This document shows positions 50,496-61,106 of a stretch of 64,000 nt of DNA, piece by piece (within the stretch, counting starts at the first letter, position 1; each line of letters starts with the position of its first letter). A model generated the notes under the pieces. The model ran no database searches and was not told where the DNA came from. It saw only the letters and a list, made by a program, of their open reading frames with translations. Source of the DNA: Palsa-1150 sp964531095 (GTDB taxonomy: Bacteria > Myxococcota_A > Polyangia > Polyangiales > Polyangiaceae); assembly GCA_964531095.1 (NCBI GenBank), contig CAZHED010000006.1:62001-126000 (forward strand), written 5' to 3'. The position numbers and the translations under genes are program-made.

Positions 50496-52550
50496 ATGGA
50501 CGTTCAGTGCGAGCGCTGCAAGACCGAATACGAATTCGATGACGCGCTGGTCAGCGGGCGCGGCACGACGGTGCGGTGTACCCATTGCGGGCATCAGTTC
50601 AAGGTGCGTCGCTCGGAGGCGGGCGACGCTGCCGGCGACCGATGGGTGGTGCAGACGGCAACCGGGCATCACCTCACCTTTCTGACGCTTCGCGAGCTTC
50701 AGCGCGCGATCCTCGCCAAGCAGGTGGCGCGGCACGACATGTTGATCTTGGGCGATGCTCCGCCGAGGCCGCTGCGGGAGATCACGGAGCTCGAGCCATT
50801 CTTCGACGGGCGAGCATCGAGCCGCCCTCCGCCGGCGGCGGCCAACAGCGTCGCGTACCATCCCCCCACAGCGCCTCCCGCCCCGGCCCGGCGCACCCAA
50901 TCGTTCGGGGCCCCGCCCGAGGCGCCCATCATCGTCGCGCGTCCGAGCCCACCTCCTCCTCCGCCCCCTCGCGAGTCCTTCGCCGCACGAGCCGCCGACC
51001 GTTTCGACCACGGGCCCGCGGCCGGTGCGGATGGCGCACCGCCGCCGGCTCCGATGGCACGAAGTCAGCCCCCGCCGCCCGGTTACGCGGTGCCAGCCGC
51101 TCTGCCCCCTCCGTCGGCTCTCGGCCGAGTGCCGTCGATACTCCCGCCGCCAACCGATCCCGTGCGCCGCGAGTCGTTCGACGACATTCCGCTCGAGGAC
51201 GTGTCTCCGCCGTCCGGCGACGAGGGGTACGACATTCCCGGGCGGCGGCGGGTGGGTGGCTGGGTGGTGGCGTTCGTTTTGCTTCTGGCCGTGGGCGTCG
51301 TCGGCTGGGTAGTGGCCAAGCCTTACCTCATCGCACGAAACGCCTCCGGTGCTCCGCAGCTCGACACGCGCGCGCGGACATTCCTGGGCGAAGGCGAGAA
51401 GGCCATGGCCGACGGAGACCTCGAGACCGCGCAGCAATCCTTCGACAAAGCGAGCGCCCTCGCGGAGCGCGATCCGCGTGTGCTTCTCGATGAGGCGCGC
51501 GTCGCCGCGGCCAAAGCGGACGTCCCCTGGCTGAAGCTGCGGCTGCTTCCTCCGGATGCGACCGCGGAAGTGCGCACGACGAAAGCCCAGCTCGACGAGC
51601 GCCTTGCGCGCGCGCGACGATCGGCCGATGAGGCCCTCGCCACGGCACCCGACGACCCAGCCGCCGCCCGCGCGAAGATCGATGCCCTCCGCCTCGCCGA
51701 CGATCGCGACGCCGCACGCACGTACGTCTCCCGAGTGACCGCGCTCGCGGATCAGGCCGAGACCGCATACGTGCTGGCGGCGCTCGATGTCGCCGAGCCC
51801 GCCCCGCTCTGGGCCGCCGCCATCGATCGGCTGCGCTCGGCGGCGGCGGGCGAGGGCAACGCGGGCCGCGCCCGCGCCGCGCTCGTGTACGCGCTGGCAA
51901 AGTCCGGGGACGTCGCGGGGGCAAGGGCGGAGCTTGCAAAGCTCGACGCGCTGACGCGGTCCTACCCCTGCTCGCCGAACCTGCACGCGCTCGTCGATCT
52001 AGCGCCTCCGAAGGCCTCGGCTGAACGGGCGGCCGCTCCCGTCGCTCCGCGCGGGAACCCCAACGGGCCTCCGTCGCAGCCCGCCGCGCCCGCGGCGGCG
52101 TGGACGCCCGGTTCGGGCGACGGCATCTCCGGCGAGCAAGCCACCGCGATGCAAGCGGCCTCGCAGGCGTTCAAGAGAGCCGACTTCAGTCGCGCCCGGC
52201 GGATCTACGAGGCGCTTGTCGTGCGCAATCCGAGCGACTCCGAGGCATTGGCCGGAATCGGCGACGTCGCGCGCGCCCAGGGGGACGCCACGGGTGCGAT
52301 CGCCGCCTACAAGCGGGCGCTCGCCGTCAACCCGTCGTACCTACCGGCGCTCTTGGGCGTGGCTGACACCGAGTGGGCGAACGGCGACCGATCGAGCGCT
52401 CAGCGCGCTTACAAGGATATCACCGACCGCCTTCCGGAAGGGACCTATCCGTCGCACGTGAAGACACGCGCCGAGCCTTCGGCGGCGGCGGCCACGACGC
52501 CAGCTGCAAGCGCAAGCGCGAAGCCGTACGATCCCGGCGACGGAATTTGA
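50496..52550 (+). CDS. Zinc-finger/TM/TPR membrane protein
   Basis: 684-residue protein. The N-terminus is an MJ0042-type zinc ribbon (C5, C8, C28, C31), followed by a short GYF-like region (WVVQTATGHHLTFLTLRELQ), a long Pro/Arg-rich segment, a single transmembrane helix (about residues 253-275) and, in the last 150 residues, TPR units such as QAFKRADFSRARRIYEALV. This architecture is frequent in myxobacteria; the role is unknown. ATG at 50496 begins the zinc ribbon. The stop overlaps the SppA start by one base (TGATG), so the two are coupled. Confidence 0.82.
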   Translation: MDVQCERCKTEYEFDDALVSGRGTTVRCTHCGHQFKVRRSEAGDAAGDRWVVQTATGHHLTFLTLRELQRAILAKQVARHDMLILGDAPPRPLREITELEPFFDGRASSRPPPAAANSVAYHPPTAPPAPARRTQSFGAPPEAPIIVARPSPPPPPPPRESFAARAADRFDHGPAAGADGAPPPAPMARSQPPPPGYAVPAALPPPSALGRVPSILPPPTDPVRRESFDDIPLEDVSPPSGDEGYDIPGRRRVGGWVVAFVLLLAVGVVGWVVAKPYLIARNASGAPQLDTRARTFLGEGEKAMADGDLETAQQSFDKASALAERDPRVLLDEARVAAAKADVPWLKLRLLPPDATAEVRTTKAQLDERLARARRSADEALATAPDDPAAARAKIDALRLADDRDAARTYVSRVTALADQAETAYVLAALDVAEPAPLWAAAIDRLRSAAAGEGNAGRARAALVYALAKSGDVAGARAELAKLDALTRSYPCSPNLHALVDLAPPKASAERAAAPVAPRGNPNGPPSQPAAPAAAWTPGSGDGISGEQATAMQAASQAFKRADFSRARRIYEALVVRNPSDSEALAGIGDVARAQGDATGAIAAYKRALAVNPSYLPALLGVADTEWANGDRSSAQRAYKDITDRLPEGTYPSHVKTRAEPSAAAATTPAASASAKPYDPGDGI

Positions 52551-54361
52551 TGCGACGGTCGACCGCCCGAGTGTCGCGAGCACGTGCCCTCCCGCAGCTC
52601 CTCCTCTTGGCGGTCTTGGCGTGTGCGCCGATCGGGTGCGACGGGCGGCCGCGCGCTGGGTCGGGTGGCTCCGCTTCGCGTGAAGAGTCTCGCAGCGGCC
52701 CGTCCATCGCCGTCCTCGATTTGTCCGAGGGGTTGCCCGAGCAGCCGCCGCCGGGCTTTCTCGGGCTCGCGGCGAGGAGCGCGTCTTTTGCGGACCTGGT
52801 CGGCGAGGTCGAAGAGCTCGGGCGCGAGCGGCACGTGCGCGGGGTGCTCGTGCGGCTGGGCGCGACGCACGTGGGGTTGGCGCAGGCTCACGAGGTCGGC
52901 GCGATGCTCGCGCGGCTAGCGGGCAAGCTTCCCGTATGGTGCCACGCCGACGACTTCGGAAACGGAACGATGTACCTGGCCGCCCACGGCTGCAAGCGAG
53001 TCTGGGCGTCTCCCGGCGGCAGCGTGGACGCCATCGGGATCGCCGCGCAGATGGTGTACTTCCACAAGCTCCTGGCCGACGATCTGGGGCTCGACGTGGA
53101 CTTTCTGCAGGTCGGTAAATACAAGGGGGCGCAAGAGCCCTTCACCCGGGATGGTCCGAGCTTGGAGGCGCGCGCTTCCTTGCAGGAGTGCCTGTCCGGG
53201 ATGCGAGCGGCGTGGCTCGACGGCATCCGCGCGGGCCGTCCGGGCCTCGAAGGGGCCGTCCCCGAAGACGGACCGTACAGCGCGTCCGGGGCGAAGCAGC
53301 GCGGCCTGATCGACGACGTGGGTTACTTCGACGACGCTCGGAGCGCACTCGAGAAGGAGACGCACGCGACGCACGCTGAGGTGCGCCTCGGCCCCGGATC
53401 GGAGTCCGCGTCGGGAGACGTTCTTTCCGACGTGATGCACGCGGTCGTGGGCGAGTCGATGCCGCCGGTCGTGGTCGTACGGGCGGTGGGCGCCATTTCG
53501 ATCGACGGGGGCGGAGTCCTCGGTCAAGGCGGGGGGATCATCGAGCGGCGCCTGCGGTCGACATTGCTTCGCGTGGAGAAGGACGACGACGTCAAGGCGG
53601 TCGTGCTTCGGATCGACTCGCCCGGGGGGAGCGCGCTCGCCAGCGATCTTCTCTGGCACGCGTTGATGACCCTGCGAGCCAAGAAGCCGCTCGTCGTGAG
53701 CATTGGCGAGATGGCTGCGAGCGGTGGCTACTATCTCGCGTCGGCCGGATCGGCCATCTTCGCCGACCCGACCAGCATCGTCGGGTCGATTGGCGTCGTG
53801 GGGGGCAAGATCGCCGGGGCGCGCGCCCTCGAGCGAATCGGGATCCATACCGACAGCGTCGCCGCGAATGGCGGCGATCCGCACGCCGCGGCGCGCGCCG
53901 GCTACGAGTCGTTGCTCGTGCCGTGGGACGACGCGACACGCCAGCGTTTGCTCGAGACCATGACCGAGATCTACGACCTTTTTCTATCTCGCGTCGCGGA
54001 GGGCCGCGCGATGTCGACGGAGCGCGTGGCCGCCTCGGCCGAAGGACGCATTTTCGACGGGGTCGAGGGCAAGGCGCGCGGGTTGGTCGACGAGCTCGGA
54101 GGTCTCTTCGACGCGATCGCCCGCGCGCGATCGCTCGCCGAACTACCGGCAGACGCCCGTGTGGGTGTCGCGAAGGAGTCGAGCGGCATCTTTCAAGACC
54201 TTCTTCCGGACGAGGCGCAAGGGCGAGCACCCGTGGGCGTCGTGACGTCGTCGATCGCGCAGTTGGCTCCAGAGCTCGTGCCCTTCGTGGCGAGCATCGC
54301 GCCGATGGCTGCGCGCGAAGTGGCGCTCTGCGCGCTGCCGTTCGCGTTGACGGTGAGGTGA
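52550..54361 (+). CDS. sppA: Signal peptide peptidase, lipoprotein SppA
   Basis: SppA-family (S49) protease, 603 residues, double-length class. In the two halves, the Lys of the dyad is in VGKYKGAQEP (K192) and the nucleophile Ser in GEMAASGGYYLA (S391), following the E. coli spacing where both halves contribute. Instead of the usual N-terminal transmembrane anchor, this has a signal peptide with lipobox APIGC (C30), so it is probably lipid-anchored. It would degrade remnant signal peptides or membrane fragments. ATG overlaps the previous stop. Confidence 0.9.
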   Translation: MRRSTARVSRARALPQLLLLAVLACAPIGCDGRPRAGSGGSASREESRSGPSIAVLDLSEGLPEQPPPGFLGLAARSASFADLVGEVEELGRERHVRGVLVRLGATHVGLAQAHEVGAMLARLAGKLPVWCHADDFGNGTMYLAAHGCKRVWASPGGSVDAIGIAAQMVYFHKLLADDLGLDVDFLQVGKYKGAQEPFTRDGPSLEARASLQECLSGMRAAWLDGIRAGRPGLEGAVPEDGPYSASGAKQRGLIDDVGYFDDARSALEKETHATHAEVRLGPGSESASGDVLSDVMHAVVGESMPPVVVVRAVGAISIDGGGVLGQGGGIIERRLRSTLLRVEKDDDVKAVVLRIDSPGGSALASDLLWHALMTLRAKKPLVVSIGEMAASGGYYLASAGSAIFADPTSIVGSIGVVGGKIAGARALERIGIHTDSVAANGGDPHAAARAGYESLLVPWDDATRQRLLETMTEIYDLFLSRVAEGRAMSTERVAASAEGRIFDGVEGKARGLVDELGGLFDAIARARSLAELPADARVGVAKESSGIFQDLLPDEAQGRAPVGVVTSSIAQLAPELVPFVASIAPMAAREVALCALPFALTVR

Positions 54362-54499
54362 CCGGAGAGCTCGCCGGTCGAAGTACAACCCATAACACCC
54401 AGGTCGCGCATTCCGGTCGTCGAAGGGTCTCTGCAGCGGGGCCCACGGATCCCGCAAGAGCCGTTGCCAGCACCGGAGACCTGATACGATCGCCGCGCG

Positions 54500-57400
54500 A
54501 TGATCCCGTCCAATCGCCCCTCGGGAACCGAGGCGTCGCCGAAGGCGCGGTCCGGGTACGACACCCTGCCGCCGCCCGAGTGGACGGCACCGAAGGCGGC
54601 CGGGCAGTCGCCGGCGACGGTGGCGCCGAGAGCCCTGGCGCGTCGCATCGGAGTGCGTGCCGATGAAGCGTGGCTGCGCGCGCGTGTGACCGAAGCGCGC
54701 GCGGCCGCAGACGCCGCCGCATTGCGCGACGCGTGCGCGAACCTGGCGCGATGGCTCGCGGCGCGCGACCGTGACCTCGACGAGGCCGTGGAGCTCGCGA
54801 CGGCCGCGCTGCAGGTCGGGCCCGACGTCGAGCTACGACGCGAGCTGTCGGCTTGGTTGGAGAGCCTGGGCGAACACGCGCGCGCTGCGGCGGTGCTCAA
54901 GCCAATCGCGTCGCTGCCCGATGTCGAATCGGCCGACGCGACGGGGGTGCTCGTGCGCGTGGGCATTCTCCGGGCGCGTGCCGGCGCTGCGGCGGCCGCG
55001 GCGGCCGCGTTCGAGGCGGCGCTGTCAATCGATGACGTCGACGCGGTGCCCGGCGAGCTCCTGGGAGCGCTTTCCGCAGGGCAGCCAGCCATCGTCCCGG
55101 CCGTGGCCGCGGCGGCCTATGTCGAGTCGGCGCGCCGACGCCGTGCGCTCAAACAAGACGACGCGGAGCTGCTCGACCTTTGGCGAGCGTTCGCGGCCGA
55201 TCCGTCGAGCGACGTCGTCGCGCGAGAAGTCGCCGCGGCCCTCGGCCGACGCGGTCGCGCGTCCGCCGCCGACGAAGTGCTGCGGGTTCACGCGCAGGCA
55301 CTGACGCCAGCCGACCCCCTCGGGGCGGCTCGCGTGCATTCGCAGCGGCGGGCTGCGGCCATTTCGGCGCGTGAGCCCGTGCGGGCTCTGGTGGCGGCCC
55401 TCGACGAGGGGCTCGCAGCGCAAGTCGACGGCGAGGACAGCGAATGGTTCGATGCGCTGCTGTTCGAGCTCGGGATGCTCGACGCCGTGGCCGCTCGCCT
55501 GGAGCTTCGCGCGGCGCGCCAGCTTGATCCGTTGGAGCGCGCCGTCCAGCTCGTCCAGCTCGCGCGCCTGCACGCGGGTCCTCTCGCCAACCGGGCGCGG
55601 GCGGTGCGGGCCTGCATATCCGCGCTCGCCGCCGACCCGACCTCCGCCGATGCGATTGCCGCCCTCCGAGGTGTCCTCGTCGGGCACGAGCTCCTCGGGG
55701 ATCACGGCGGATTGGGAGGCGACTCGCTCGGCGGTCTCTTGGCATCGGCCGCCGCCGCCGGTGACGAAGGCCAGCGGCACGCCCTGCTGACCGCCGCGCT
55801 CCGTGGCGCGCTTCCGATCGAAGAGGGCGACGAGCCGGTGGCGACGACTTGGGTGAGAGAGTCGATCGGGGGAGGGGGGCGGGCGCAGGCGTCGGTCCTC
55901 GAGCGCATGGCGGCGTCTCAGCCCCCCGCGGTTCGAGCTGTGTTGTTCGCCGCGGCATCCGGATGTCACCTCGCCGCCGGCAACGCCACCGCCGCGCGCA
56001 CCGACGCCGAGCTCGCGACCCGAACCGATCCCTCGAGCGCTCGGTGCGTGGCCGCTCTCGCCGACGCGGCGACGGCCCAACCCCGCGACCGCGGTGCCGC
56101 GGCGGCCCTCGAGCGCGCGATCGGCGTCATCGGCGCGCGCGCTGCGTGGTGCTCCGCCCTGGCCGACGCGCTTGACGGGCTCGGCGAGACGGATCTCGCT
56201 GCGGGCTGGAGCCAACGGTGCGTCGCGCTTCGGCCTGGGAACGACGAGGCTGAACAGTTGCTCCTGGACCGGCTGGTGCGGACCGGCGACGCGAGCCGCC
56301 TGCGAGACGCACTCGCGTGGTTGCTCGGACAGCCGCGACCCGTCGCGCGGGCCGCACCGCAGTTCGCGCGTGCGCTGTCCGAGCTCACGCGGCTCGACGC
56401 CGGCCGCGCCTCCGTCGTTGCGCGCCGGGCACTGGACGTCTTCGGCCCCAAGTCGGTCGCTCTGCGACAGGCAATGCTAGGCGTCGCCGAAGAGACGTCC
56501 GACGACCGGTTCGCGGTGGCCATCCTCGAGCGGTCGCTCTCGTGCAGCGACGCCGAGGGATTGGATCGGCGAGCCGTTCTCCATCGGCTCGCGCAACTTC
56601 GGCGGCGGCTCGGCGACGACGAGGGCGTGGCACGCATCATCGCCCGAGCCGCGTCCGAGGGGATGCACGAACCGCAGATCGACGAGCCCGTTGCGATCGT
56701 GTCCGTCGCAGCTGCGAGCCCGGACGCGGACCTTTGGAGCTTGCGCGCGAGCGCCCAGCGCCTCGCGGCAGGTGACGACGGCGCGTCTGCCGCTCGAGCG
56801 TGGCGCGAGCTGGGCGCGGCAATGTGGGACTTGGCCGATGACCGGGTAGGGGCCATCGACGCCTGGCTCCGCGCGGCTCGGCTCAGGCCGGGCGGCCACA
56901 TGACCCTCGCGCTCGACCTAGCGGCGTTTGGCGGCGCGGCGTTCGCGTTCGACTATCTCGGTCGCATCGTCGACACAGAGCCCGACGACACGATCGCTGC
57001 GGTCATTGCAACCGAAGCCTCGCGCGCCGCCCTCGGCGCGAGCGAGGCGCGCTCCGCGTTCGACCTCGCCGCGCGCGGCGTGGTGCGCCATCCTTCCTCC
57101 GCCGAAGCTCTCGAGGCGGCCGAGATCGCGGGGCTGCTCGCCGGTGAGGCGAGCCGGCTGTCGACCCTCTACGACCTCGTGGCGTCGAAGGCCCTGGGCC
57201 GGTTCGGACGACGGGCGGCGCACTACCGCGGCGCCCGCTCGTTCGAACGAACCGGCATGCACGGCCTGGCGCTCAAGCACGCCGCCCAGGCATTCGTGGC
57301 CGTTCCTTCCGAGGGGTCGACCCTCCACTCGCTCGCGCGCACGGCGGAGCGTGCCGGCGATCGCCTCTTGGCCGTGCGCACCGTCGAGCACGTGGCCGAG

Positions 57401-60400
57401 CGCGAGGACCGCGCGGACGTACGCGCCGCGTGGCTGCTCCGTGCGGCGAGCCTCGCTGGCGACGGCGAACAAGGAGTCAGGCGGAAGGTCGATGTGCTCC
57501 TGCAAGCGTTCGTAGCGTCGCCGAGCTTGACGACCGCCGGCATCCTGGGGGAGGTGGCACGGCAGCTCTTGTGCTTCGGCCCCGAAGAGCGCGACGGGCT
57601 CGAGCTTCGCGTTGGTCATGCCGTGCGTTCGAGCAGCCCGCTTCTCCAGGGACCCGAGGGGTCGCGCGTTGCCATTGCGATCGCCCTGACCCTGTCGGAT
57701 CTGTTCGGAGACGCCGACGGTGCTCTGGCATCGTTGGAGCGAGCCTTCGCGTGCGACCCGGACGTCGAGGAGTACGGCACGCTCGCTCCCCGGGCGGCGG
57801 CGATCGCGCGGGCGCAGGGGGCGACGGGCAGGATCGCGGCGATGGTCGCGACAGCCGATGATCGGCACGCGAACGTGGGGGTCTCGGCGCTGCGCCTGTT
57901 CGCGGCGGTTGCAGCGGCAGCGGGCGACGCAGGTTTGCGGGCTCGCGCCTCTGCGGCGGCCGCTCTTCGTGCACCCGACGACGACGCGCTAATCATCGAA
58001 GCCGACGAAGCAATTCACGCGTTCCGTTCTCGGCCCGGAACGTCGTCCGAGGAGGCCGACCGCATCGCTCTTTGCATCCCACGCGAGCGACGAGCCGCGG
58101 CGCTCCTCGCTGCTGCTAGGTCGCGCGTGACCGAAGGCGCCCACGGAGAAGCGGCGACGTGGTTCGAGCGGGCCGTCGACCTGCTCGGCGCACCGGCGCG
58201 CGCCGAAGTGGAGCGCGAACTGCGACTCGCGTTGGAGGCCGCCGGAAGGGGTAGCGAGATCGAAGCCCGGGCGCTGCGGGAGGCGACCGCCGAAGACGCG
58301 ACGCCGCTGGCCCGCGCCGACGCGTGGACCCAGGTCGCCGAACTGCGCGAGCGCAGCGGGAATGCCGACGGAGCGGCGCGCGCACTTCGCGAGGCGTGCC
58401 GCCTCGATCCGGAGCCGCTGGCTCGATGGAGCGCCGTCGAACGCGTCGCGGAAGCGGCGGGCGACGACGACGCACGCATCGAGGCGCTGGAACGGATCCT
58501 GGAGCGGGTGGGGGACGACGGGCGCGCCACTGTCCTCAAGCGGCTGGCGCGCGCGCAGGAGCGGCGCGGCGATCTCGAAGCGGCGGAGCGAACGTGGCGT
58601 CGCGTCATGACGCTCGACGTGGAGGACGAGAAAGTCGACCAGGCCATCCAATCGCTGATCGTGGCGCGCGGCAACTACGACGAGCTCGTGGGCCACCTGG
58701 CGCAGAGAGCCGAGCGCCTGAGCGCCCGCCCCGACAGCCGCGAGCTTTTGCGCGCGGTGCGGCTTCGCCGGGCGGCGATCTTGGAGCAGCGTCTGGGGCG
58801 CACCGCGGACGCCTGCGAAGAGCTGGAGCTGCTCCTTCGCGAGTGGCCGGACAGTGTCGTCGCCCTCCGCTACCTCGCCGACCTCTACGACCGTCAGGCG
58901 AACTTCGCGCGCTCCATGCCGCTGTGGCGGCAAGCGGCAGCGCTCGAGGACAGCCAACCCGACAGCGAGGACCTCGAGCTACGGGCTGCCCGCGCCGCGC
59001 GCGCCGCAGGCGATCTGGTGGCCGCGCACCAGCATGCGAGTCGGGTGCTCGCGCGCTTTCCGAACGACGAAGGCGCGGCTCCCGCGCCGCCGGGTCGCGA
59101 TCAACGGATCGACGAAGCGCTGGATCTTCGGATCGACGCTGCACGGGCGCTCGGCGCCGACGCCGACCTCGGCGACGCCCTCGATGCGGCGGCGTCCAGG
59201 CCTTCGAACGACGCGCCCACGCGCGCCGATCTGCTCCTTCAGTCTGCCGTGGCCGCTCTTCGCGCCGGTGACCTTTCGCGTGCGCTCGGCCGTGCCAGGC
59301 GAGCCGTCGAGGCCGCACAAGATGTCGCGGGTCCGCAGCTCTTCGCGCGCGGGCTCGAGTATCGACTCCGCGGCGCCGGCGCTCCGGACGAAGCGCGTTC
59401 GACGATCGCGGAGCTCAGCCGGATCGGCCAGCCCCTCGGGCCCGACGACGCCGCGTTGCGAGCCTTCTTGCTCGCAGAGTCGCTCGACGTGGTCCAGGGC
59501 GGGGGCGCGGGGCTGAGCGAGCTCGAGGCGACCCGCGCGGCCGTCGGCGACCATGCGCTCGTCGCGCTCGGCATCGCCGATCGGCGCGCCGCACAGGGCC
59601 AATACGACGTGGCCATCGAAGCGTACCGCGCGGCGCTGCGCGGCCCCTTGCTCGGGCTACGCCGACCGGCCGCTGTCGCCTTGGCCGGCGCGGAGGTCGC
59701 CATTCGCTCGGGCAGCTGGGCGGACGCCGCCTATTTCATCGACGTTGCCGAGGAGCACGAGGAAGCGCGCGCGGCGGCGGCGGCGCTTCGGGAGCGGGTG
59801 GAGGCCTTGCCGGTATCCATCGAGCCCGCGGCCGACGTCCGGCTCTACGACCTGGAGGCGGCGGTGCACAGGGCGAAGGACGCGAGCGAGCGGGCGCAAG
59901 CCCGTCTGGCGCTGGCGCGCGGGCGACTCGATCTCGGCGACGCACGGGGCGCCGAGCCGCTGCTCTGGGAGGCGCTCGCAGATGGACTCGTCGAGGCGGG
60001 TGACGTGCTCGCACCGATGATCGCGTCCGCGCCCGACCGTGCGCCGGAGCTCGTGCGCGTGCGCTGGCAACAGGTGGCTCTCGAGCCCGGGGATATCGAG
60101 CGGCTCCGTTCGCTGCGGGCTGCCGCGCTGGCTGCGGACGATCGGTCGCACGCGCGCGCCATCGAGCACGTGCTGCGGGCGTTCGACGCGGGCGCCGGCT
60201 CGCTCCCCCCGCCGCCGCTGGCGGCGCAGCCCGAACAGCCCGGAATTCTGGCGCTCCTCTCGCGCCCGTCGATGGATGCGGCGGGGGAGGCGCTCGCCCT
60301 GCTCTGGGAAGGCGCGATGCAGCTCTTCGTACGCGACGCGGCGAGCTACGGCATCACGGGGGTCGAACGCGTGGAGCCGGGTCCGTCGTCGGCGGTATCG

Positions 60401-61102
60401 CGCCTCTACGAAGTGGCGGTGCGCGTGCTCGACTTCCCGCGCGTCCCGCTCTTCGTCATACGAACCGCAGGCAGCCCTCTCGGTTCGCGGATCGCGTTGC
60501 TGTCGCCGCCTTCGGTCATTCTCAACGGCGACGTGCAGCACGAGACGGCCGAGCTGCGCTTCGAGCTCGGGCGCGGGTTGACGGCGGCGCTCCCGCACAA
60601 CGTGCTGCGGCAGGCCCTCACCGAGGTGGAAGGGCGTGCCGTGATCGAGGCTCTACGCACCGCGTTCGGGCCGCCCGAGCTCGGACGACAGGTGGACGCT
60701 CGCGTTGCGCGTCTCGCGGAGTCGTTCTGGCAGATCATCCCGGCGAGCGCGCAGCGACGGCTCCAAGACCTGCTTCGTACGGCGGCGCTTGCGGATCACG
60801 GGCAGCTCGTCGAGGCAGCGCTGCAGAGCGGCCGGCGCGTCGGGATGTTTCTGGCGGGCGACTTTGCGTGTGCCGCGCGAAACCTGCTTGCCGAGTCTAC
60901 CGCGCACGACGAGGCCACTCGCGAGCTGCTGGCCGCGCCTCCGTCGCTCGAGACTCTGCGCGAGCTGTGCTTGGCCGTGCCGGCCCTCGCGGATCTGCTA
61001 CGCCTTGCCGTGGGCTCCGAGTACGCCGATGCGCGCTGGCACTCCCTCGGGTCTGCCTCGCCTCGCCGAACGGCATCGTCGGGACGGTTCAGCCTCTTTT
61101 GA
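54500..61102 (+). CDS. Giant TPR protein, 2200 residues
   Basis: The largest gene in the window. It consists of alpha-helical TPR-like repeats over nearly 1,900 residues, with units like LGRFGRRAAHYRGARSFERT and AERTWRRVMTLDVEDEKV. The last 280 residues form a different domain without repeat pattern, including a strand/helix run PSVILNGDVQHETAELRFELGRGL, which I cannot assign. No signal peptide or catalytic motif was seen. It is related in style to the 1652-residue TPR protein. Function unknown, likely an assembly scaffold. Start ATG 54500 lacks a good ribosome site. Confidence 0.85.
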   Translation: MIPSNRPSGTEASPKARSGYDTLPPPEWTAPKAAGQSPATVAPRALARRIGVRADEAWLRARVTEARAAADAAALRDACANLARWLAARDRDLDEAVELATAALQVGPDVELRRELSAWLESLGEHARAAAVLKPIASLPDVESADATGVLVRVGILRARAGAAAAAAAAFEAALSIDDVDAVPGELLGALSAGQPAIVPAVAAAAYVESARRRRALKQDDAELLDLWRAFAADPSSDVVAREVAAALGRRGRASAADEVLRVHAQALTPADPLGAARVHSQRRAAAISAREPVRALVAALDEGLAAQVDGEDSEWFDALLFELGMLDAVAARLELRAARQLDPLERAVQLVQLARLHAGPLANRARAVRACISALAADPTSADAIAALRGVLVGHELLGDHGGLGGDSLGGLLASAAAAGDEGQRHALLTAALRGALPIEEGDEPVATTWVRESIGGGGRAQASVLERMAASQPPAVRAVLFAAASGCHLAAGNATAARTDAELATRTDPSSARCVAALADAATAQPRDRGAAAALERAIGVIGARAAWCSALADALDGLGETDLAAGWSQRCVALRPGNDEAEQLLLDRLVRTGDASRLRDALAWLLGQPRPVARAAPQFARALSELTRLDAGRASVVARRALDVFGPKSVALRQAMLGVAEETSDDRFAVAILERSLSCSDAEGLDRRAVLHRLAQLRRRLGDDEGVARIIARAASEGMHEPQIDEPVAIVSVAAASPDADLWSLRASAQRLAAGDDGASAARAWRELGAAMWDLADDRVGAIDAWLRAARLRPGGHMTLALDLAAFGGAAFAFDYLGRIVDTEPDDTIAAVIATEASRAALGASEARSAFDLAARGVVRHPSSAEALEAAEIAGLLAGEASRLSTLYDLVASKALGRFGRRAAHYRGARSFERTGMHGLALKHAAQAFVAVPSEGSTLHSLARTAERAGDRLLAVRTVEHVAEREDRADVRAAWLLRAASLAGDGEQGVRRKVDVLLQAFVASPSLTTAGILGEVARQLLCFGPEERDGLELRVGHAVRSSSPLLQGPEGSRVAIAIALTLSDLFGDADGALASLERAFACDPDVEEYGTLAPRAAAIARAQGATGRIAAMVATADDRHANVGVSALRLFAAVAAAAGDAGLRARASAAAALRAPDDDALIIEADEAIHAFRSRPGTSSEEADRIALCIPRERRAAALLAAARSRVTEGAHGEAATWFERAVDLLGAPARAEVERELRLALEAAGRGSEIEARALREATAEDATPLARADAWTQVAELRERSGNADGAARALREACRLDPEPLARWSAVERVAEAAGDDDARIEALERILERVGDDGRATVLKRLARAQERRGDLEAAERTWRRVMTLDVEDEKVDQAIQSLIVARGNYDELVGHLAQRAERLSARPDSRELLRAVRLRRAAILEQRLGRTADACEELELLLREWPDSVVALRYLADLYDRQANFARSMPLWRQAAALEDSQPDSEDLELRAARAARAAGDLVAAHQHASRVLARFPNDEGAAPAPPGRDQRIDEALDLRIDAARALGADADLGDALDAAASRPSNDAPTRADLLLQSAVAALRAGDLSRALGRARRAVEAAQDVAGPQLFARGLEYRLRGAGAPDEARSTIAELSRIGQPLGPDDAALRAFLLAESLDVVQGGGAGLSELEATRAAVGDHALVALGIADRRAAQGQYDVAIEAYRAALRGPLLGLRRPAAVALAGAEVAIRSGSWADAAYFIDVAEEHEEARAAAAALRERVEALPVSIEPAADVRLYDLEAAVHRAKDASERAQARLALARGRLDLGDARGAEPLLWEALADGLVEAGDVLAPMIASAPDRAPELVRVRWQQVALEPGDIERLRSLRAAALAADDRSHARAIEHVLRAFDAGAGSLPPPPLAAQPEQPGILALLSRPSMDAAGEALALLWEGAMQLFVRDAASYGITGVERVEPGPSSAVSRLYEVAVRVLDFPRVPLFVIRTAGSPLGSRIALLSPPSVILNGDVQHETAELRFELGRGLTAALPHNVLRQALTEVEGRAVIEALRTAFGPPELGRQVDARVARLAESFWQIIPASAQRRLQDLLRTAALADHGQLVEAALQSGRRVGMFLAGDFACAARNLLAESTAHDEATRELLAAPPSLETLRELCLAVPALADLLRLAVGSEYADARWHSLGSASPRRTASSGRFSLF

Positions 61103-61106
61103 GCCA

